From Ruegeria sp. 6PALISEP08 (GTDB taxonomy: Bacteria; Pseudomonadota; Alphaproteobacteria; Rhodobacterales; Rhodobacteraceae): DNA of 64,000 bases. Below are positions 57,085 through 64,000 of this stretch, piece after piece; position 1 is the stretch's first letter, and each line of letters starts with the position of its first letter. The translations under genes were made by a program, and so were the position numbers. The notes under the pieces are model-generated. The model was given only the letters and a program-made list of their open reading frames with translations. It searched no databases and was not told the DNA's origin. Location: positions 1 through 64,000 of the forward strand of contig NZ_LGXZ01000011.1 of NCBI RefSeq assembly GCF_001238295.1, given 5' to 3'.

Positions 57085-57149
57085 GTTGGGCCTCATCGGG
57101 TTGTTCCGCCCACCTCTAGCAACCGCAGCCGCAACAGCAAAGAGGGTGA

Positions 57150-59249
<2,100 letters not shown>

Positions 59250-59256
59250 CAACTGT

Positions 59257-59285
59257 CAGTTACGACACTGGCGTGTCGGTAACTG
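59257..59285. other. Imperfect hairpin after fadH
   Basis: cagttacgacac (59257-59268) pairs with gtgtcggtaactg (59273-59285) with one bulged G and a 4-nt loop. No strong T-run follows, so termination is uncertain. Confidence 0.4.
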
Positions 59286-59344
59286 TCTTGTAAGTGATGG
59301 CTGGCCAACTAGAGTGGCATCGCTGATTGTAGGAACAGCTTGCC

Positions 59345-60256
59345 ATGGTCTTTGCCACCATATTGTCGGGGCTCGCCCCGAGTTTCCTGATGGTCGCGCT
59401 TGGCGGAGTTATCCGGGCACGGTTGTCCGAGAAGGCTTGGCAGGGCCTCGACAAACTGAACTTTGAAATTTTGTTCCCCGCGTTGCTGTTTGTCGCGGCC
59501 TGCAAACGACCCATCGCTGTGGCCGATGTTTTACAGATCGGACCGGCTGTATGGGCTATTTTGATCTTTGCTATGCTATTGGGCTGGGCGGCAAGACCAA
59601 TCGGACCGGACCGGTTTCTGGATTTTGCGGGCGGTTGGCAAACGGTGTGGCGCTTTAACTCGGCAATCGCTTTGGTCGCATCACAAACACTGGGACCGGA
59701 TACGATCGGTCAGATGGCTGTGGCCATCGGGATGGCGGTGCCAGTTGCAAACATGTTGGCGGTTTTGGTGCTGTCAAAGGGCGGCAGCCTGAGCCTTTTG
59801 CAGACCCTGTCCAGAGTGGCACTGAACCCCTTTTTGCTGGCCAGTGTCTTGGGCGTGGCAGTCGGCCTTTCCGGCATAACCATTCCCGCACCTATTCTGG
59901 CCCCTCTTGAAATGGTCGCGGCAGCGGCAATTCCGATTGCGCTTATTTCAATCGGTGCAACCATGAATTGGACCGCGCTGGCAAAGATGGATCGATTCAG
60001 CGGATATGTTTGCCTGACACAGTTGGTACTGGTTCCCGGCGCTACGTTTCTTGTATGCCTGCTTGCTGAAGGGGCAAACGGGCTGGCGCCTGTGTTGATC
60101 CTTTTTGCGGCCTTGCCGACGGCCTCCGCCGCCCACGTACTGGCGTCTGGGTTCGGGGCTGACAGAAAGCTGGTCGCCACGCTAATCGCGCAATCAACAC
60201 TTCTGAGCGCAGTGACTATGCCACTGTGGATTTTGGCGGCGCGGGCTGTGTTTTAG
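59345..60256 (+). CDS. AEC-family transporter
   Basis: A 303-residue membrane protein of the auxin efflux carrier (AEC) superfamily with about ten hydrophobic segments. Recognisable blocks are APSFLMVALGGVIRARL at the start, LNFEILFPALLFVA, VAIGMAVPVANMLAVLVLS and PIALISIGATMNW. Bacterial AEC proteins move small acids such as malonate or malate, or amino acids. The substrate is unknown. It lies 95 bp after fadH. Confidence 0.85.
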   Translation: MVFATILSGLAPSFLMVALGGVIRARLSEKAWQGLDKLNFEILFPALLFVAACKRPIAVADVLQIGPAVWAILIFAMLLGWAARPIGPDRFLDFAGGWQTVWRFNSAIALVASQTLGPDTIGQMAVAIGMAVPVANMLAVLVLSKGGSLSLLQTLSRVALNPFLLASVLGVAVGLSGITIPAPILAPLEMVAAAAIPIALISIGATMNWTALAKMDRFSGYVCLTQLVLVPGATFLVCLLAEGANGLAPVLILFAALPTASAAHVLASGFGADRKLVATLIAQSTLLSAVTMPLWILAARAVF

Positions 60257-60280
60257 AGGTCGCCCCTCGTCCGAAAAACC

Positions 60281-60721
60281 TTACTCCACGTTAATCGTAA
60301 TCACCTCGGATACGATCGGAGTGGCGTGCGGCGCATGCCCGGCGTCGCCAAGCACCAGTTGCAACGTGTGCTGCCCGGCGGGCAGGTCCAGTGTCACCTC
60401 GGTCTGGCCGCCGCCGAAATGAAGGTGATTGTCGTCGGCGGGCAGGCCAAATGCCAGTTCATCCGCGCCGTCTTCGCCTTCGCCAATTGGGGGACGGTCG
60501 ATCAGCAAATGATGGTGACCGGTGTTTTCCTTCTCGGTCCCAGCTGGCGCGACGCCCATGCCGCTGAGGCCAAAGACAACGGTGACCGGTGATTGCACCG
60601 TGTCACCGTCTGACAAATTGACGAAATAAACCTTTGCATCGGGGTTCGAAGGCGTTTCACCCCCGGCTTGCGCAAAGCCCGCAAAGAGGCAAAGGGAAGC
60701 AATGGCGAAAAAGGTCTTCAT
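60281..60721 (-). CDS. DUF4399 domain-containing secreted protein
   Basis: A 146-residue protein with a signal peptide (LCLFAGFAQA|GGE, about residue 17). The DUF4399 blocks are VYFVNLSDGDTVQSPVTVVF, GVAPAGTEKENTGHHHLLID and HLHFGGGQTEVTLDLPAGQH. The His cluster suggests metal binding. The ATG follows GGAGGAGA. It is divergent from the LysR regulator. Function unknown. Confidence 0.85.
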   Translation of the reverse strand: MKTFFAIASLCLFAGFAQAGGETPSNPDAKVYFVNLSDGDTVQSPVTVVFGLSGMGVAPAGTEKENTGHHHLLIDRPPIGEGEDGADELAFGLPADDNHLHFGGGQTEVTLDLPAGQHTLQLVLGDAGHAPHATPIVSEVITINVE

Positions 60722-60948
60722 GATCTCCTCCGTTGTCACAAAAATGCCATTCTCAAGTTAACAGCTTAGCGCGATTGCCCAGAAAACACAGCACCACAGG
60801 GTCTGCGGCGATTATGGAAACCACTGTTTCTAAGTTTCCCATACGCAAACGATCCGATTCAAATCCCCGATATTATCCCATGTATGCCCCGTTTCCGCCC
60901 AGATTCAGCGCCATAGTCAGGGAGGAAATCAAGATCTGGGGAACGAGT

Positions 60949-61854
60949 ATGGACCGATTGACCGAAATGGAAGCCTTTGCCAATGTGGTGGACCAAGGTG
61001 GTTTCACCGATGCGGCCAAGAAGATGGGCATCTCCAAGTCTGCTGTGTCCAAACATGTCTCGAGCCTCGAAGCACGTCTGGGGGCCCGGTTGCTGAACCG
61101 CACCACGCGCCGGGTGTCGCCAACGGAAATTGGCCTGGCTTATTATGACCGCGCGCGGCGCGTTCTGAATGACGCAGGCGAGGCCGATTCGCTGGTCACG
61201 TCGATGCAATCGGCCCCATCGGGCCTGCTGCGGATCAGCGTCGCCACGGATTTTGGTGTAAATCACCTGTCTCCCGTTCTGTCCAAGTTCCTGTCTGCCT
61301 ATCCCGACATCACCGTGAACATGGTGCTGAACAACCGTTACGTAGAGCTGATTTCCGAAGGATTTGACGTAGCCGTACGCATCGGCGAATTGGAAGACAG
61401 CACGCTGCGCGCACGGAAACTAACCGAAACCGTGAAACGAATGGTTGTTGCGCCCAGCTACATTGAACGATTCGGGCGACCGCAGAAGATCGATGATCTG
61501 AACGAACACAAGCTTCTGCACTATTCCAGCCAGTCCTCGGGCAACGTCTGGAAACTGACCGCACCCTCGGGTGAAAAGCGTCAGGTGCGCACTGCAGGCT
61601 GGCTAAGCGTGAATGACGGGCAATCGCTGTTGAACGCGGCCATCTCGGGGCTGGGGATCGCGTACCTACCCAGCTACCTGTATGCCGAAGCGCTGAAATC
61701 AGGGCAGGTGGTCGACGCAATGCCATCACTGCCGGATGAAGTTCAGGGCATCTATGCCGTCTACCCACCCGGCCGCTTCACACAACCCAAAGTTCGGGCC
61801 TTCATCGACTTCCTCGTCGATTCCTACCACGAGAAAGGCCCGATGGACTGGTAA
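60949..61854 (+). CDS. LysR-family transcriptional regulator
   Basis: A 301-residue LysR regulator. The winged helix-turn-helix is MEAFANVVDQGGFTDAAKKM then ISKSAVSKHVSSLEARLG, with the CrgA-like substrate-binding domain (LSPVLSKFLSAYPDITVNMV). The start at MDRLTEM follows GGGGA; 72 upstream codons in the same frame look non-coding. It is divergent from the DUF4399 gene, a possible target. A strong terminator follows. Confidence 0.93.
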   Translation: MDRLTEMEAFANVVDQGGFTDAAKKMGISKSAVSKHVSSLEARLGARLLNRTTRRVSPTEIGLAYYDRARRVLNDAGEADSLVTSMQSAPSGLLRISVATDFGVNHLSPVLSKFLSAYPDITVNMVLNNRYVELISEGFDVAVRIGELEDSTLRARKLTETVKRMVVAPSYIERFGRPQKIDDLNEHKLLHYSSQSSGNVWKLTAPSGEKRQVRTAGWLSVNDGQSLLNAAISGLGIAYLPSYLYAEALKSGQVVDAMPSLPDEVQGIYAVYPPGRFTQPKVRAFIDFLVDSYHEKGPMDW

Positions 61855-61876
61855 TTCTCCCAGAAGACCAACCTCT

Positions 61877-61900
61877 GACCCGCATCTAAAAGTGCGGGTC
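61877..61900 (+). terminator. Rho-independent terminator after LysR gene
   Basis: gacccgca (61877-61884) and tgcgggtc (61893-61900) form an 8-bp stem with an 8-nt loop, followed directly by ttttttt. Confidence 0.88.
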
Positions 61901-61931
61901 TTTTTTTGCCTTCAGGCTTGGCTGCACCTGC

Positions 61932-62834
61932 TCAGTTGACCAGCAACACCGCCTCGACCCGGCGGTTCAGGTCGCGCCCCTCGGGCGTTGCATTCGACGT
62001 GATCGGAGACAGATAGCCCACGCCCTGCGCCTCGATCCGGTCGGGGGCCACACCATGGGCTTCGATCAAACGGGTACGTACGGCCTCGGCCCGGCTTTTG
62101 CTGACCGAGATATTGGCCTGCAACGCACCGGTGTCGTCAGTATGCCCCACCAAAGCCAACCGCGTGTCCGGGTTGTCGGCCAGATACCCGGCCAGCAGGG
62201 TCAGCGAGCCAAACGGCCCCTCACCCAACGCCACCTCGCCGGTTGGAAAATGCAAATCATCCAAGATCACATGTCCTGCGCGTGTCAGGGCCTCGAGTAA
62301 TCCGCCCGAGCCTTCGACGGCCTGTTCGATTACCACCGGATCCGGGTCAGGCACATCCTGCGGCGACACGCGGATCAACTGGACATAGCCATCCGGCGGG
62401 TTGCGGCTGACAAGCAGGCTGAGCGCGACAGGTCCCTTGGTGGCGGACAGAAAGCGGTAATCCTGAATGGCGACATACATGTCGGGTGTCGGCACGACTT
62501 CGGTGCCAAATCTGAAGTCGAAGCCGCCGCAAGTTCGCGCCTCGCACTCGAACAGAATCTTGTATCCCTGCGCCTCGACCTGATCGCGCAACGGCGCCAA
62601 AAGTTGCAGGGTTGTACTGGACCCTGCCTGAAGCCGCCATGTGAACCGTTCGACCCGACCCTCATACGTATCAGCAGGTACAACGCCTTTGGCATAAACC
62701 CCTGTTGGCAGGTCATAACTGTCCAGCGGCGACGTCCGGTCGCTGACCTGGCGTGCACTTGCTGGCAGGGTCAGATCCTGCGCCAGAGCCGGACCTGCCA
62801 GAAGCATTGAAACAAGGGCTGCGGCGCGGATCAT
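61932..62834 (-). CDS. OmpA-family protein
   Basis: A 300-residue secreted protein with a signal peptide (SMLLAGPALA|QDL, about residue 18). The N-terminal domain (about 20-185) has CEARTCGGFDFRFG, with a likely disulphide. The C-terminal OmpA peptidoglycan-binding domain shows TRLALVGHTDDTGALQANIS, SRAEAVRTRLIEAHGV and a late RRVEAVLL. It should tether the envelope to the cell wall. It overlaps the upstream AhpD-like gene by 4 bp, suggesting coupled translation. Confidence 0.9.
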   Translation of the reverse strand: MIRAAALVSMLLAGPALAQDLTLPASARQVSDRTSPLDSYDLPTGVYAKGVVPADTYEGRVERFTWRLQAGSSTTLQLLAPLRDQVEAQGYKILFECEARTCGGFDFRFGTEVVPTPDMYVAIQDYRFLSATKGPVALSLLVSRNPPDGYVQLIRVSPQDVPDPDPVVIEQAVEGSGGLLEALTRAGHVILDDLHFPTGEVALGEGPFGSLTLLAGYLADNPDTRLALVGHTDDTGALQANISVSKSRAEAVRTRLIEAHGVAPDRIEAQGVGYLSPITSNATPEGRDLNRRVEAVLLVN

Positions 62835-63403
62835 CGAAACTGTGCGTGATATTCTTCGTTGGGCACCATTGCGGTCGCGCTGGCCACCCGGTTGGACATG
62901 TTGAAAAACCCGGTGACATTGGCAATGTCCCAGATGTCCCGGTCGGTGAACCCGGCATCGCGCAGCTTCTGGCGGTCAGGTTCTTCGATCTCGGCGCTGG
63001 AAGTGGTCATCTTTGCAGCGAAGTCCAACATCGCACGTTGGCGAGAGTCCAGCGGCGCGACGCGATAGTTCATCACCAGCATCTCGCCCAATTGCGGATC
63101 GCCCGAGAGCTGACGTACCGCTGCGCCATGCGCGACCAGGCAGTAAAAGCACTTGTTGATCGACGACACCACCACGGCGATCATCTCTCGTTCCAGCTTG
63201 GACAAGCCGCTGTCGGCCAGCATCAGGTCATTATACATCGCCGTGAAGGCGTTCAGCTTGTCGATATCAAACGCGTTGGCCTTCAACACATTCGGCACCA
63301 TGCCCAGCTTTTCGACACAGATATCAAAGTACTTCTGCGTTTCCGGCGGCAAGGGATCGACCATGGGCAGGTTCAGCGCGGTGGGCTTGTCTTTCTGTGT
63401 CAC
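62831..63403 (-). CDS. AhpD-like peroxidase-related protein (CMD domain)
   Basis: A 190-residue helical protein of the carboxymuconolactone decarboxylase/AhpD superfamily, annotated as uncharacterised peroxidase-related. The redox motif is KCFYCLVAHGAAVR (CxxC...H) after LEREMIAVVVSSIN; the conserved Glu lies in SKLEREM. The C-terminal extension DRDIWDIANVTGFFNMSNRV is typical. It probably uses the CxxC in peroxide or organic hydroperoxide reduction. It is coupled to the OmpA gene. Confidence 0.88.
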   Translation of the reverse strand: MTQKDKPTALNLPMVDPLPPETQKYFDICVEKLGMVPNVLKANAFDIDKLNAFTAMYNDLMLADSGLSKLEREMIAVVVSSINKCFYCLVAHGAAVRQLSGDPQLGEMLVMNYRVAPLDSRQRAMLDFAAKMTTSSAEIEEPDRQKLRDAGFTDRDIWDIANVTGFFNMSNRVASATAMVPNEEYHAQFR

Positions 63404-63418
63404 GGCGGCCTCTTCAGT

Positions 63419-64000
63419 TCACTCAAGGTGACGGTAATGGTATTCGCCCGCAAGCTCCATCCCGAGTGTGCGATAAAGACCGTTGGCACCTTTGTTGGCT
63501 TTGGTGCAGATCACGCTGAGGCTCTGCGCACCATGGTCTCGCGCCCAGATTGCTGCCGCGCGCATGGTCCAGTTGCCCAGCCCTTGGCGGCGGTGATCGG
63601 GCAGGATTTCAAGCGCGTGGACCATCGCAACATTCCCATGCATCGCGACAAAGGCCACACCGCTGGGTTTATCGTTGTGGCGCAGCAACAGACTGGTTTT
63701 GGGGCCCTTTGCGCGCGCCATCACCGCCTGCCGTTTTGGCCCGACCCCGGCCGAAGACCAGATTTCTCGAATGATTTCAAGCGGTTCCCAGACCGCAAAC
63801 ACCATGATCGAAGGGATCGGTTGATCTGTCAGCCGAGCGACCGGGCAAGCATAAATGTTGACCGGATCCAGGATACTATACCCACGACGCGCCAACTGAA
63901 CATCCAGCGCCTCGTCCCCGGGGCGCAGGCAGAAAATGCGTTTCTGCCCCATGGCAAGCATTGCGGCCTCAGCAGCGTCAATATCCGCTTCGGTGGCGGG
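63419..64000 (-). CDS. GNAT N-acetyltransferase, 5' end outside the window
   Basis: The frame is open to the right edge, so the start is missing. The visible 193 codons show a GNAT C-terminal core: acetyl-CoA pyrophosphate-binding loop DHRRQGLGNWTMRAAAIW (Q/RxxGxG/A form), preceded by GVAFVAMHGNVAMVHALEIL and followed by CTKANKGANGLYRTLGMELA. The frame upstream of the first in-window ATG (ATEADIDAAEAA) also reads as protein. It is 15 bp before the AhpD-like gene and likely co-transcribed with it. Substrate unknown. Confidence 0.85.
   Translation of the reverse strand, partial: PATEADIDAAEAAMLAMGQKRIFCLRPGDEALDVQLARRGYSILDPVNIYACPVARLTDQPIPSIMVFAVWEPLEIIREIWSSAGVGPKRQAVMARAKGPKTSLLLRHNDKPSGVAFVAMHGNVAMVHALEILPDHRRQGLGNWTMRAAAIWARDHGAQSLSVICTKANKGANGLYRTLGMELAGEYHYRHLE

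Overview
The window is a G+C-rich chromosomal segment from an alphaproteobacterium, most likely a marine member of the Roseobacter group (Rhodobacteraceae). The evidence is an RpoE/ChrR singlet-oxygen switch, tandem DUF1127 micro-proteins, a bacterial ALDH16, a DUF3035 (BamF-type) lipoprotein, two Hint-domain proteins and a TmpA/TmpB phosphonate oxygenase pair. No rRNA, tRNA, insertion sequence, prophage or CRISPR array was seen. Most of the window is core chromosome.

Layout. 0.3-5.1 kb: an M20 amidohydrolase, then a histidine phosphatase, a glutathione transferase and two saccharopine dehydrogenases (lysine/saccharopine metabolism). 5.2-9 kb: two DUF1127 proteins, DUF3775, and DUF1365 divergent from rpoE-chrR, with RpoE-type promoters facing both ways, then a small PliG-like secreted protein. 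9-16.4 kb: rmuC, mutL and a TroABCD/SitABCD-type metal ABC transporter behind a palindromic Mur/Fur-like box. 16.5-20.7 kb: deoC-ALDH16-SDR. 20.7-29.2 kb, leftward: an M16 peptidase pair, DUF3035 lipoprotein, lspA, purH, heparinase-like protein and rsmB. 29.3-33.5 kb: SdhAF4 homologue, a LysR regulator divergent from a translationally coupled three-gene operon (tmpA, tmpB, ureidoglycolate-lyase-like cupin), and a DUF2306 membrane protein. 33.6-39.3 kb: a metallopeptidase remnant, dapB, rbfA, a phosphodiester glycosidase, truB, DUF1643, a frame-disrupted RTX protein and rpsO. 39.4-45 kb: an accessory islet between rpsO and pnp (Hint protein, methyltransferase, BCCT transporter, broken membrane protein, and a diverged direct repeat). 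45-64 kb: pnp, a second Hint protein, DUF1326, an outer-membrane barrel, 1-Cys peroxiredoxin, an aldehyde dehydrogenase, a glyoxalase-family protein, ada, nth, adenosine kinase, HlyIII, rppH, fadH, an AEC transporter, DUF4399, LysR, OmpA, an AhpD-like protein and a GNAT truncated by the window edge.

How it works together. The best candidate for unusual biology is the tmpA-tmpB-cupin operon. TmpA and TmpB are non-haem-iron oxygenases that in Leisingera turn a quaternary-ammonium phosphonate into glycine betaine and phosphate. The third, coupled gene has no assigned role there. Other notable points are the back-to-back RpoE promoters, the -1 frame junction at a slippery sequence in the RTX gene, the split rpsO-pnp neighbourhood, and a metal-transport permease carrying a DtxR-like tail.
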